A stretch of 64,000 bases of DNA from Calditrichia bacterium (lineage in GTDB: Bacteria > Calditrichota > Calditrichia > RBG-13-44-9 > J075). The notes below the pieces were generated by a model. The model worked only from the letters and a program-made list of their open reading frames with translations, was not told the origin of the DNA and searched no databases. The stretch covers positions 496,001 through 560,000 of the forward strand of contig JACKAP010000001.1 in NCBI GenBank assembly GCA_020635015.1, written 5' to 3'. Positions 8,171 through 16,755 of this stretch are shown here, piece by piece. A program made the translations under genes and the position numbers. The number at the start of each line of letters is the position of its first letter. Positions within the stretch are counted from its first letter, which is position 1.

Positions 8171-10576
8171 ATGAAAACGACCAAAGCTGTTCTTTTTGTA
8201 TTGCTGCTGGCCGGGTGGGTCGGCGGTTGCGGGGATGATGCCGGGAATCGGGAGCGCATCCGGGCGCTGCCCCTGGACCAGGTGGAAGTGGCGGGAGGCT
8301 TTTGGGGCGACCGTCTGGAGACCAGCCGTGCTGTGACCGTGCCCTATGCCTTCGAGCGCTGTGCGGAGGCCGGGCTGATCGACAATTTTGCGATCGCCGG
8401 CGGACTGAAAGCGGGCGAGCAGAGCGGGGTTTACCCGTTTGATGATACCGACGTTTACAAAACCATCGAAGGCGCTGCTTACCTGCTGAACACCGGCAAC
8501 GCGCCTCAACTCGACCATTACCTGGACAGCCTGATTACCCTGATCGCTGCCGCTCAGGAGCCGGACGGCTATCTCTACACCGCCCGCCGCAACCGCCCGG
8601 AGTGGCTGGCCCGTCGCTCCGGGGAAACCCGCTGGTCGAAACTCTCGGCAAGTCACGAACTCTATAATGCCGGCCATCTCTATGAGGCAGCAGTCGCCCA
8701 TTATCAAGCCACCGGAAAACGCACCCTCCTGGAGGTGGCGCTGAAGAATGCCGATCTGATCTGTGAGACATTCGGCCCCCACGGCATTCACAGCCCTCCT
8801 GGCCACCAGGAGATCGAGATCGGCCTGGCGAAATTATTCCGGGTGACCGGTGAGCGCAAATATCTCGATGCGGCGCTTTTCTTCCTCGACCAGCGCGGCT
8901 ATCCCGGCGACGGGCGGGCTTCCTGGGGGGAATATGCCCAGGACCACCTGCCGGTGCTGCAGCAAAATGAAGCGGTGGGGCATGCGGTGCGTTTGGCCTA
9001 CATGGGATCGGCGCTGGAGGAGGTGGGCGTCCTGAGCGGTGACCGCCGTTATGCCGATGCAAGCGAACGGCTGTGGGAAAATGTGGTTGGGAAAAAGTTC
9101 TACATCACCGGCGGGCTGGGTTCGGTGGGAATCGGCGAGCGCTTTGCCGGCAATTACGATCTGCCCAACAAAAGTGCCTATCAGGAAACCTGCACCGCCA
9201 TCGCCAACGTGTTCTGGAACCAGCGCTTATTCCTGGCCACCGGCGATGCCCGCTACCTCGACGTGCTGGAGCGCTCGCTTTTCAACACCCTGCTGGCAGG
9301 GGTCTCCCTGGAGGGTAACCGCTTTTTTTATCCCAATGTGCTGGCCTCGAGCGGGCATCATGAGCGCAGCGCCTGGTTTAGCTGCAACTGCTGCATCACT
9401 AATATGAGCCGCTTTATGCCGTCACTGGGGCAGTATCTCTATGCGATTGATGAAGGGCAGCAGATCTACGTTAGCCAGTATGCCGGCAGCCGGGCCCGGA
9501 TCATGCTGGGTGAGAATGAGGTGAAGCTGGTGCAGCAAACCAAATATCCCTGGGATGGGGACGTGAAGCTGACCGTCAATCCGGCACAGCCGGCGGAGTT
9601 TGAAATCTACCTGCGCATTCCCGGCTGGGCGCACAATCAGCCGCTGCCTTCCGACCTTTATCATTTTCTTTACCCGGCGAAGGATGCCGTGACGCTGACC
9701 GTGAATGATCAGCCGGTGCCCGTCGAGCTGAATAAGGGCTTTGCGCTTATCCGCCGCCGCTGGAACCCGGGAGACCGGGTGCAACTGACCCTCCCGATGC
9801 CGGTGCGGCGGGTGGCGGCACACGAGCAGGTGGCGGCCGACCGGGGGCGGGTGGCCCTGCAGCGGGGACCGCTGGTCTACTGCCTGGAATGGCCGGATGT
9901 GGCCGATGGGCGGGTGTCTGATCTCTATCTCCCGGATGATGCTCCGCTCGCGGCGGATTTTCGTCCCGGACTGCTGGGCGGCGTGACGGTGATTTCCGGC
10001 AGCGGGCAGCAGGTGCGCATGGAAGGGGAAACGAAAGCTGCCGCCGGGGAAAAAGCCTTTCAGGCAATCCCCTACTACGCCTGGGCCCACCGCGGGAAAG
10101 GGGAGATGGAAGTATGGATTGCCGATAATCCTGCTGCGGCTTTGCCGGCCGATGCACCACCTATCGCCCGGCAAAGCCGCAGCAGCAGTTCCGGGGGAGA
10201 AAATCTTTCGGCATTGAACGACGGTATAGTGCCAGCCGGTGCGGATGCGGAAGCGCCATATTTTTCCTGGCCGGCGGGCGGGGATACCGTCTGGGTGCAG
10301 TACGATTTCCCGGAAATGCAGGAAGTGTCGGAAGTGCGGGTGCGCTGGCTTGCCGATCAAGCCCCTCAGGGCTACCGGGTGCCGCGCTCCTGGCGCATCC
10401 TGGCCGATATCGACGGCCGTTGGGAGCAAGTCTACAATCCTTCCCGTACCTGGGGCACCGATCTGGAACAAATTAACAGTGTGATCTTCGAGACCGTACG
10501 CACCCCTTCCCTGCGCCTGGAAGCCCGGCTCCGGTCCGGGTTTGGCGCGGCGATTCGGGAGTGGGAGGTGTATTGA
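8171..10576 (+). CDS. GH127-family beta-L-arabinofuranosidase lipoprotein
   Basis: An 801-residue exported glycosidase that should release beta-L-arabinofuranose from plant glycans or glycoproteins. The signal peptide ends in a lipobox (LLAGWVGGC), so it is membrane anchored. Residues equivalent to those of the characterised enzyme HypBA1 are in place: E323 (GIGERF, acid/base), E339 and C341 (QETC) and C407/C408 (SCNCC), which form the zinc site with the nucleophilic Cys. The last 130 residues (SALNDGIVPAGADA ... VWVQYDFPEMQEVSEVRVRW ... REWEV) are a discoidin-like carbohydrate-binding module. The ATG at 8171 follows AAAAGG; an in-frame ATG at 8153 is less likely. No sugar transporter is adjacent. 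Confidence 0.88.
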   Translation: MKTTKAVLFVLLLAGWVGGCGDDAGNRERIRALPLDQVEVAGGFWGDRLETSRAVTVPYAFERCAEAGLIDNFAIAGGLKAGEQSGVYPFDDTDVYKTIEGAAYLLNTGNAPQLDHYLDSLITLIAAAQEPDGYLYTARRNRPEWLARRSGETRWSKLSASHELYNAGHLYEAAVAHYQATGKRTLLEVALKNADLICETFGPHGIHSPPGHQEIEIGLAKLFRVTGERKYLDAALFFLDQRGYPGDGRASWGEYAQDHLPVLQQNEAVGHAVRLAYMGSALEEVGVLSGDRRYADASERLWENVVGKKFYITGGLGSVGIGERFAGNYDLPNKSAYQETCTAIANVFWNQRLFLATGDARYLDVLERSLFNTLLAGVSLEGNRFFYPNVLASSGHHERSAWFSCNCCITNMSRFMPSLGQYLYAIDEGQQIYVSQYAGSRARIMLGENEVKLVQQTKYPWDGDVKLTVNPAQPAEFEIYLRIPGWAHNQPLPSDLYHFLYPAKDAVTLTVNDQPVPVELNKGFALIRRRWNPGDRVQLTLPMPVRRVAAHEQVAADRGRVALQRGPLVYCLEWPDVADGRVSDLYLPDDAPLAADFRPGLLGGVTVISGSGQQVRMEGETKAAAGEKAFQAIPYYAWAHRGKGEMEVWIADNPAAALPADAPPIARQSRSSSSGGENLSALNDGIVPAGADAEAPYFSWPAGGDTVWVQYDFPEMQEVSEVRVRWLADQAPQGYRVPRSWRILADIDGRWEQVYNPSRTWGTDLEQINSVIFETVRTPSLRLEARLRSGFGAAIREWEVY

Positions 10577-10588
10577 ACGGACTACTCG

Positions 10589-10778
10589 TCCACGGATTAC
10601 ACGGATTGACACGGATTTTTTTTCTGTTGATGGGATGATGGGTTGATGGGTTGATGGTCGAATGGGTACGCCGTAGGGTAGGGTCGCGACCCTACCCTAC
10701 CTCCGATTTTTCCCATCCATGCATACCCCATTACCCCCATCAACCATCTTTTCCGTGTCAATCCGTGTAATCCGTGGA
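10589..10778. repeat. Three-layer nested inverted repeat
   Basis: Outer arms: a 27-nt sequence (CCACGGATTACACGGATTG...) at 10589-10615 is perfectly inverted at 10752-10778. Middle arms: GTTGATGG 8-bp units at 10627-10666 face CCCATTAC/CCATCAAC units at 10711-10744. Centre: a perfect 28-nt palindrome, GTAGGGTAGGGTCG and its complement, at 10673-10700. Three different repeat families are thus stacked symmetrically in one spacer between two same-strand genes. It could act as a strong terminator or mRNA end. Confidence 0.85.
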
Positions 10779-10811
10779 CTCAAAAAAAGCCAACCTTTTC
10801 AGGGAGACCTC

Positions 10812-12491
10812 ATGAATATTTCTTTTCCCCTCCGCTGCTTTCTAACCCTTATCCTCCTCTGGAGTGCCGGAGCATTTTCCCAGCGCCATCTCGGGGCGCG
10901 GCCGACCGATTCCGGGGGACCGCTGCTGCCGGAGCAGGCGGGGTATGATGTAACGTTTTACGATTTAAAGATCGCGGTCTTTCCGGACAGCAAGACCATC
11001 TCCGGCGAGGTGACGGTGCATGCCAACATCGTTCATCCCCTGGAGTGGTTCGTGCTGGATCTCGACAGTTTTCTGACGGTGCAGCAGGTCCGCCTGCAGG
11101 AAGGCAAGCATGCCCTGCTGCTGAAATTCCGCCATGAGAACGGCCGGATCTGGGCGCATCTGAAGCGCTCCCGCCAGCCCGGTGAGCGGGTGGCGATTAC
11201 GGTGCAGTATGGAGGTGCGCCGCGGGTGGCGCCCCGCCCGCCCTGGGTGGGGGGATTTACCTGGTCGCAAACCGCGGACGGCCAACCCTGGATCGCTACT
11301 TCCAACCAGAGCGACGGGGCCGACCTCTGGTGGCCCTGCAAGGATCATCCCTCGGACGAGCCGGACTCCCTGGCCCTGCACATCACCGTGCCGAAATCGC
11401 TGACGGTGGCCTCCAACGGCCGCCTGCGCCGGATCAGCACCGGGCCGGATGACACCGCCACCTACCACTGGTTCGTCTCCACCCCGATCAACAATTACGG
11501 GGTGGCGCTGAATATCGCCCCTTACAAAACCATTACCGGCGGGTATCAAAGCGTCTCCGGGATGGAGATCCCGGTGACTTACTGGGTGCTGCCGGAGAAC
11601 TATGATAAAGGCAAGATACTGTTCAAGCAGATCCTGGAACATCTGGCGTTTTATGAGAAATTGCTCGGCCCCTATCCCTTCCGCGCCGATAAGTATGGGG
11701 TGGCGGAGACGCCCTTCCTGGGAATGGAGCACCAGACCATCATCGCCTACGGGGCCAACTATTCCAATGCGCCCCACGGCTACGACATCCTGCACCATCA
11801 CGAGCTGGGGCACGAGTGGTGGGGGAATCTGGTGACGGCGCTGGACTGGCGCGACTTTTGGCTGCACGAGGGTTTATGCTCCTACATGCACCCGCTCTAC
11901 CTGGAGCACCTGCGCGGGCGGGAGGCCTACCTGCAGGCCCTGGCCGGGTCGCGGCTGCGCATGCGCAACGAGCGGGCGGTGGCCCCGCGCCATTCCGAGA
12001 CCACGGTGGAGCGCTACTTCGTGCCACCGGATTATCTAGAAAGCGACGGCGATGTTTTCAACAAGGGCGTGTGGGTGCTCCATACCCTGCGCTACCTGAT
12101 CGGGGAGGAACACTTCTTCACCCTGTTGCGCCGCATGGCCTATCCCGACCCGGCGCTGGAGCAAGTTACCGACGGCCGCCAGTGCCGCTTCGCCACCACT
12201 GACGATTTCCTGGCCCTGGCGGAAGCGATCTCCGGGCAGCAGCTCGACTGGTTTTTCGAGGTTTACCTGCGCCAGCCGGAATTGCCCCGGCTGAATGCCA
12301 AACGGGAAGGCAAGCAGTTGCATCTTGCCTGGGAAACGCCCGGGGAGCTACCGTTTTCGCTGCCGGTGGAGGTGAAGATTAGCGACAATGTCCGACGAAT
12401 CGACATGCCGGGCGGCAAAGGAACGGTTGAAATCGGTGATGCGGGGGAATTTACCATCGATCCCAACAAGTGGCTGCTGATGGAGGAATAA
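10812..12491 (+). CDS. M1-family aminopeptidase, secreted
   Basis: A 559-residue zinc aminopeptidase with a signal peptide (LTLILLWSAGAFSQ). It contains the substrate-binding loop G-M-E-H-Q (in place of GAMEN) and the zinc motif H330-E331-L-G-H334 with the third ligand E353 (WLHEG) 18 residues on. The N-terminal beta domain (FYDLKIAVFPDSKTISGEV) and the W-W-P-C-K-D-H segment are typical of the family. It is shorter than the 850-residue PepN type: it has N-terminal and catalytic domains and a short beta tail, but no large helical C-terminal domain. The start is preceded by AGGGAG. A paralogue lies at 23874. The stop codon abuts a repeat array. Confidence 0.9.
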   Translation: MNISFPLRCFLTLILLWSAGAFSQRHLGARPTDSGGPLLPEQAGYDVTFYDLKIAVFPDSKTISGEVTVHANIVHPLEWFVLDLDSFLTVQQVRLQEGKHALLLKFRHENGRIWAHLKRSRQPGERVAITVQYGGAPRVAPRPPWVGGFTWSQTADGQPWIATSNQSDGADLWWPCKDHPSDEPDSLALHITVPKSLTVASNGRLRRISTGPDDTATYHWFVSTPINNYGVALNIAPYKTITGGYQSVSGMEIPVTYWVLPENYDKGKILFKQILEHLAFYEKLLGPYPFRADKYGVAETPFLGMEHQTIIAYGANYSNAPHGYDILHHHELGHEWWGNLVTALDWRDFWLHEGLCSYMHPLYLEHLRGREAYLQALAGSRLRMRNERAVAPRHSETTVERYFVPPDYLESDGDVFNKGVWVLHTLRYLIGEEHFFTLLRRMAYPDPALEQVTDGRQCRFATTDDFLALAEAISGQQLDWFFEVYLRQPELPRLNAKREGKQLHLAWETPGELPFSLPVEVKISDNVRRIDMPGGKGTVEIGDAGEFTIDPNKWLLMEE

Positions 12492-12716
12492 GTTCGCTAC
12501 GCTCACGATATTTGCTCACTTCGTTCGCGATGTTTGCGCTGCGCGCGATATTTGCTCACTTCGTTCGCGATGTTTACTCGCTCCGCTCGTGTTACTTAAC
12601 AGTGATATCGATGTTTTTACGCCGAAGGCAAATATCGCTGGCGCAGCCAGCAAATATCGCGCGCAGCGCAAATATCGTGAGCGCCAGCGAACAAACATCA
12701 CCGGCGCAGCCGGTAC
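12490..12716. repeat. 22-bp-unit palindromic repeat cluster between convergent genes
   Basis: Units of the form TTTGCTCACTTCGTTCGCGA (about 22 bp), alternately ending in GATATTT and GATGTTT, run from the stop of the M1 gene across to the stop of the convergent gene. Many units are palindromic in themselves (GCGAGCG-type). Orientation flips in the middle (after about 12605), so the cluster as a whole is an inverted repeat. It supplies the TGA of the gene at 12698. Other clusters: 39042-39122, 46183-46342 and 61259-61350. Confidence 0.8.
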
Positions 12717-13081
12717 GCCAGGTACACTGCAACTGCCAGGTCGAAGCCGATGCAGATGCCGGGATACCAGGTCGGCACAAACGGTGTTGTTGCCGAGCTG
12801 TGTAACAGCACGTCCCAAAGCACATGCAAGGCCCAGCCGGCAGCGATCAACCAGGGAGAATAGCGCAATCCCAGCAGGGCCAGCGCTCCGTAGGCCAGCA
12901 CACCGGCTGCCTCATAACCCAGCCAGCGGGCATCGGCGGCATTCAGGGCAAATCCCTGGTAAATCAATGCGGCGACGATCAGTGCAACGGCGTAGATGCG
13001 GAAACCCGCTTCCAGTTTCCATCGCCGCAGCAGATAAATGAATAGGGCCCCGAACAGGGCGCCGATGATGAAATCCAGCAT
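12698..13081 (-). CDS. DUF6010-like small membrane protein
   Basis: A 127-residue protein with four membrane segments (MLDFIIGALFGALFIYLL, YAVALIVAALIYQGF, GVLAYGALALLGL, ICIGFDLAVAVYLAY) and the H-V-L-W-D-V-L-L-H motif between the third and fourth, the signature of the DUF6010 family. The start is at 13081, with GGGAGAAT just upstream; longer readings run into repeats. The role is unknown; the His/Asp motif in the membrane suggests a metal or ligand site. It is convergent with the M1 peptidase, and its stop codon is part of the repeat cluster between them. Confidence 0.7.
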   Translation of the reverse strand: MLDFIIGALFGALFIYLLRRWKLEAGFRIYAVALIVAALIYQGFALNAADARWLGYEAAGVLAYGALALLGLRYSPWLIAAGWALHVLWDVLLHSSATTPFVPTWYPGICIGFDLAVAVYLAYRLRR

Positions 13082-13101
13082 GGTATTCTCCCGATAAGTA
13101 T

Positions 13102-13175
13102 ATCTGCAGTTAGATTGGCAGCACCTCGCAAGAGATTGCCGCGCCGCAACAGACGCGGCTCGCAATGACAGCACC
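13102..13175. repeat. GAGATTGCCGCGCCGCAA composite repeat
   Basis: Contains TCTGCAGTTA, then GAGATTGCCGCGCCGCAA and CGCGGCTCGCAATGAC. The same ordered set occurs at 63738-63808. The CGCGGC...GCCGCG parts can pair. The family resembles the widespread bacterial GTCATTGCGAG...GAAGCAATCTC intergenic repeats. Confidence 0.65.
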
Positions 13176-13425
13176 TGAGAATTACCTGGGTTCGTTTATT
13201 CGCGTCGCGCGTCCATAAGCAAATAAGACAAAAAAATCAAAAATCACAACGCTTCCGGCAGAAAACATGTTATTTTTTCTATGCGACATTTTGAAAGGAT
13301 GTACCAACGCCAGCAAAAACCGAATTACACATGAACCGCATAAAATCATCACATACGCCCATTAACCCATTAACCCATCAACTCATTAACCCATTCACAC
13401 ATTAACCCATCCACAGGAGCAACCC
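13176..13425. repeat. Spacer with ACCCATTA 8-bp array and ribosome binding site
   Basis: The first part (13176-13356) holds nothing I recognise. From 13357 to 13414 there are about seven 8-bp units (ACCCATTA, ACCCATCA, ACTCATTA, ACCCATTC, ACACATTA, ACCCATCC). AGGAG (13415-13419) follows directly, 6 nt before the ATG at 13426. The array therefore forms the 5' leader of the peptidase gene. Confidence 0.7.
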
Positions 13426-14496
13426 ATGCGCAGCGAAAGCCGTAAATTCCTCGACAAATATCTCAACAATCCTTCTCCTACCGGGTTCGAAGCCTCAGGG
13501 CAACAAATCTGGCTGGATTACATCAAGCCTTATATCGATGAATATTCCAGCGATGTCTACGGCACCACCGTGGGAACGATCAATCCCGGGAAAGATTACA
13601 AGGTGGTGATCGAAGCCCATGCCGACGAGATCTCCTGGTTCGTGAACTACATCTCGGACGACGGTTACATCTACGTGATCCGCAACGGGGGCTCCGATGC
13701 CCTGATCGCCCCTTCCAAGCGGGTTAACATTCATACCGACAACGGGATCGTCAAGGCCGTCTTCGGCTGGCCGGCGATCCATGTTCGGGATAAGGAAAAC
13801 GATGCACCCCCCTCGATGAAGAATATTTTCCTCGACTGCGGCTGCAGTTCCAAAAAGGAAGTGGAGGAACTGGGGATTCATGTCGGCAGCGTGATCACCT
13901 TTGAGGACGAGCTGATGATGCTGAACAAGCGTTATTTTGTGGGCAGGGCGCTGGATAACCGCATCGGAGGCTTTATGATTGCCGAGGTGGCCCGGCGGCT
14001 GAAGGAGAAGAAGATCAAGCTGCCCTACACCCTGCACGTGGTCAATGCGGTGCAGGAGGAGATCGGCCTACGCGGGGCGGAGATGATCTCCCGCCGCCTC
14101 AAGCCCGATGTGGCGATCGTGACCGACGTGACCCACGATACCCAGTCGCCGATGTACGACAAGAAGCGCGAAGGGGACATTGCCTGCGGCAAAGGCCCGG
14201 TGATCACCCGCGGACCGGCGGTGCAGAATAACCTGTTCCAGATGCTGGTCGATGTGGCCAAAGAAAAGAAGATCGACATCCAGCGGGCGGCGGTCTCCCG
14301 CTCCACCGGCACCGATACCGATTCCTTCGCCTACTCTGGAAAAGGGGTGGCCTCGGCGCTGATCTCCCTGCCGCTAAAATACATGCACACCACGGTGGAG
14401 ACGGTGCATAAAGACGATATCGAGAATGTGATCAAGCTGATGTACGAGTTCCTGGTGCAGCTGAAGGCGGGGCACGATTTCCGCTATATCCGTTGA
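13426..14496 (+). CDS. M42-family metallo-aminopeptidase
   Basis: A 356-residue cytoplasmic di-metal peptidase (glutamyl aminopeptidase / deblocking aminopeptidase / 'endoglucanase M' family) that forms large tetrahedral complexes in known members and trims peptides. Metal and catalytic residues are visible: H65 and D67 (EAHADE), the bridging Asp in R-A-L-D-N-R, the Glu pair in N-A-V-Q-E-E, the Asp in V-T-D-V-T-H-D and the late His in H-T-T-V-E. There is no signal peptide. It likely finishes the breakdown of peptides produced by the secreted proteases in this window. A CACGG-type hairpin follows its stop by 5 nt. Confidence 0.92.
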   Translation: MRSESRKFLDKYLNNPSPTGFEASGQQIWLDYIKPYIDEYSSDVYGTTVGTINPGKDYKVVIEAHADEISWFVNYISDDGYIYVIRNGGSDALIAPSKRVNIHTDNGIVKAVFGWPAIHVRDKENDAPPSMKNIFLDCGCSSKKEVEELGIHVGSVITFEDELMMLNKRYFVGRALDNRIGGFMIAEVARRLKEKKIKLPYTLHVVNAVQEEIGLRGAEMISRRLKPDVAIVTDVTHDTQSPMYDKKREGDIACGKGPVITRGPAVQNNLFQMLVDVAKEKKIDIQRAAVSRSTGTDTDSFAYSGKGVASALISLPLKYMHTTVETVHKDDIENVIKLMYEFLVQLKAGHDFRYIR

Positions 14497-14501
14497 AAAT
14501 T

Positions 14502-14596
14502 TTAGCCACGGAACCACGGAATTCACAGAGATTTTATTCATCGGTTGTCAACTACCATTCGTCTGTTCTCTGTGAACTCCGTGGCTCCGTGGCTAA
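14502..14596. repeat. Long inverted repeat (TTAGCCACGG...CACAGAG) after the M42 gene
   Basis: Left arm 14502-14531 (TTAGCCACGGAACCACGG, then AATTCACAGAGA) is inverted at 14567-14596 with about two mismatches, around a loop of about 35 nt. It belongs to the CACGGATTA-type family. At 5 nt from the stop it may act as a transcription end. Confidence 0.8.
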
Positions 14597-14671
14597 TAAC
14601 TTGTTCTCCTACCGAATTTTCCGACAAACAAAATTTGTTGTTGCAACATTAAGTGTATATACATATATTTT

Positions 14672-14695
14672 GACAGTCAATTAAAGGAGACTGTC
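14672..14695 (+). promoter_or_regulatory. Inverted repeat enclosing the ribosome binding site
   Basis: GACAGTC (14672-14678) and GACTGTC (14689-14695) form a 7-bp inverted repeat around AATTAAAGGA, so the AAAGGAGA ribosome binding site lies in the loop and its 3' edge in the stem. The second arm touches the ATG at 14696. It could be an operator for a dimeric regulator or a translational hairpin. The preceding AT-rich GTATATACATATATT may contain the promoter. Confidence 0.5.
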
Positions 14696-15538
14696 ATGTT
14701 TACTGTAATTCATCCGCAAACCGGGCTGGGGAGGGTTAGTCTGACGATTCGCGATATGACGCGTTCGCTGGATTATTACTGTGAACGCCTGGGCTTGAAA
14801 CTGCACCGCCGGGAAGATCGCCGGGCGTATCTGGGCACGGGCGGGCCGGATTTGCTGGTGCTGGAAGAGAATCCCGCGGCAACATCACCCAAACGGCACA
14901 CCGGGCTGTATCATTTTGCCCTGCTGCTGCCCACCCGCCGCGACCTGGCCGCGCTCTTCCGGCACCTGGCGGAACAGCAGATCCCGATTCAGGGGATGGC
15001 AAATCATTTCGTCAGCGAGGCGGTGTATCTCGGCGATCCGGACGGCAACGGCATCGAGATCTACAGCGACCGCCCGCGCAGCGAGTGGGTCTGGAAGAAC
15101 GGGGAAATGAACATCGGCACCGAACCGCTGGATGTGGGTAATGTGCTCGCGGAACTGGGCGAGCACCCGCCGGCCTGGAATGGCCTCCCCACCGGCACCG
15201 TGCTCGGCCATATGCACCTGCACATGGCCAATTTGCCGGCGGCGGAGCGGTTTTATCATGATATTGTCGGCTTCGACTATATCGCCCGCTTTGGGAGGGT
15301 GATGTCATTTCTCGCCGCCGGCGGCTACCATCATCACCTGGCCTGCCGGGTGGGTGCGGGACCAACGGAAAGCGGCGCCATCGGGCTGAACTGGTTCGAG
15401 ATCCTGCTGCCGGACCGCCCGGCGCTGGAAGCGGTGCTCAACCGCCTGCGTGCGGCAGACATCGACGTAACTGAGGATGCCGAGGGATATTTCCTGCGCG
15501 ATTTTTCCAATACCGGCATCCGATTGGATACCATGTAG
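14696..15538 (+). CDS. VOC-superfamily (catechol 2,3-dioxygenase-like) protein
   Basis: A 280-residue protein made of two vicinal-oxygen-chelate modules: residues about 9-125 (LGRVSLTIRDMTRSLDYYCERLG ... GIEIY) and about 165-280 (LGHMHLHMANLPAAERFYHDIVG ... GIRLD), as in the Bacillus CatE/YfiE type. Likely metal ligands are the His in L-Y-H-F-A-L-L and G-H-M-H-L and the Glu in I-E-I-Y-S-D. The substrate is not predictable: ring-cleavage, glyoxalase and lyase members share this layout. The start has AGGAGA 5 nt upstream inside a small inverted repeat. Confidence 0.85.
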   Translation: MFTVIHPQTGLGRVSLTIRDMTRSLDYYCERLGLKLHRREDRRAYLGTGGPDLLVLEENPAATSPKRHTGLYHFALLLPTRRDLAALFRHLAEQQIPIQGMANHFVSEAVYLGDPDGNGIEIYSDRPRSEWVWKNGEMNIGTEPLDVGNVLAELGEHPPAWNGLPTGTVLGHMHLHMANLPAAERFYHDIVGFDYIARFGRVMSFLAAGGYHHHLACRVGAGPTESGAIGLNWFEILLPDRPALEAVLNRLRAADIDVTEDAEGYFLRDFSNTGIRLDTM

Positions 15539-15606
15539 CGAAGGCTGTGTTTTTTGGTCTGAAGTACATTGCCGCAGAGGCTTGGTGCAGCCTACAGCCG
15601 CAACGA

Positions 15607-15691
15607 AATGGTAAATGCTGAATGCTCAGCGGTAAATGCTCATTAAAAAACTGACAACTGAAAACTGACAACTGAAAACTGAAAACTAACC
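15607..15691. repeat. Two adjoining heptad arrays (AATGCTC and ACTGAAA)
   Basis: 15607-15644: AATGGTA, AATGCTG, AATGCTC, AGCGGTA, AATGCTC. 15650-15691: ACTGACA, ACTGAAA, ACTGACA, ACTGAAA, ACTGAAA, ACTAACC. Both have an exact 7-bp period but unrelated sequences. The second array ends 5 nt before the GAGG that may serve the TTG start at 15708. Confidence 0.8.
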
Positions 15692-15707
15692 AAATGAGGC
15701 AACAACC

Positions 15708-16748
15708 TTGGATACCATTACCCAAATAGCCCTGGGCGCCGCGGTGGGCGAGGCGGTGCTGGGGAGGAAAGTCGGCAATAAGGCGCTCCTCTGGGGCGCG
15801 GTCGGCGGCACTATCCCGGATTTGGACGTGCTGGCCCGGCCGCTTCTGAGCGGGGTGGAGAACCTCGGTTTTCACCGGGGATTTTCCCACTCGATCCTGT
15901 TTGCCGTGATGATTGCGCCGCTGCTCGGCTGGCTGGTGCAGCGCCTGTATAGAAATAGCCCGCTAAACGCCAGCTGGCGCCAGTGGAGCTGGCTGTTCTT
16001 CTGGAGCGTGTTCACCCACCCGATCCTCGACAGCTTCACCTCCTACGGCACCCAGCTCTTCCAGCCGTTCAGCGATTACCCGGTGGCGCTGTCGTCCATC
16101 TTCATCATCGATCCGCTCTACACCGTGCCGCTGCTGGGGGCGGTGATTGCCGCGCTGTTCATGCAGCGAACCTCCGCGCGGCGCCGGATGATCGTCTATG
16201 CCGCCCTGGGGTTCAGCACCTTCTACCTCCTGCTGACCCTGGGCATCAAGCTGCAGGTGGAATCCGCCTTCCGCAACTCGCTGGCGCAGCAGAATGTCAA
16301 CTACAGCCGCCTGTTCAGCAACCCGATGCCACTCAACAGCCTGCTGTGGATGGGGGTGGCGGAGCAGGATGAATCGCTCTACATCGGCCTCTATTCCATC
16401 TTCGATGACGGTGATACGATCGAATTCCAGCGGATTGAGAAAAACAGCGAACTGATCGCCGACAAGCTGGACCAGGCGGCGATCCGCAAACTATTATGGT
16501 TCTCCCGCGGTTATTACACCGTGACCGAAAAAGACGGCACCCTCTACTTCAACGACCTGCGCTTTGGCCGCTCCGACCTCTGGCTCTCCGAGCACGGCGA
16601 GTATGTCTTCAGCTTCCGCCTGATTAAAGATCCCGGGAATCCGGCGGTTGTGGAAGACATTTACCAGGAACGTCCGGCCTTCGCCCTCAACGGCTCTCTG
16701 CTGCAGCGCTTTTGGGCGCGGATTTTGTCGAATCATGAGGGGGTGTGA
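15708..16748 (+). CDS. YdjM/LexA-binding-type membrane metal-dependent hydrolase
   Basis: A 346-residue protein. The N-terminal half has the family's metal motif spread over membrane segments: IPDLD, F-H-R-G-F-S-H-S, and T-H-P-I-L-D near residue 105-110, with a further D in I-D-P-L-Y. These match the YdjM / phospholipase-C-like inner-membrane hydrolase family (DUF457), thought to act on lipids. The C-terminal 150 residues form a soluble domain typical of the longer family members (LWMGVAEQDESLYIGLYS, RGYYTV). TTG 15708 is used as start; GAGG lies about 9 nt upstream. Confidence 0.82.
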   Translation: MDTITQIALGAAVGEAVLGRKVGNKALLWGAVGGTIPDLDVLARPLLSGVENLGFHRGFSHSILFAVMIAPLLGWLVQRLYRNSPLNASWRQWSWLFFWSVFTHPILDSFTSYGTQLFQPFSDYPVALSSIFIIDPLYTVPLLGAVIAALFMQRTSARRRMIVYAALGFSTFYLLLTLGIKLQVESAFRNSLAQQNVNYSRLFSNPMPLNSLLWMGVAEQDESLYIGLYSIFDDGDTIEFQRIEKNSELIADKLDQAAIRKLLWFSRGYYTVTEKDGTLYFNDLRFGRSDLWLSEHGEYVFSFRLIKDPGNPAVVEDIYQERPAFALNGSLLQRFWARILSNHEGV

Positions 16749-16755
16749 ATTATTG

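Noticed and set aside
9422..10612. 396-codon open frame opposite the GH127 gene
   Set aside because: It has no family pattern, is rich in His, Pro, Arg and Gly, and is explained by GC-rich codon bias of the true gene. Similar antisense frames at 31881-33329, 18536-19909 and 44567-45757 were dropped for the same reason.
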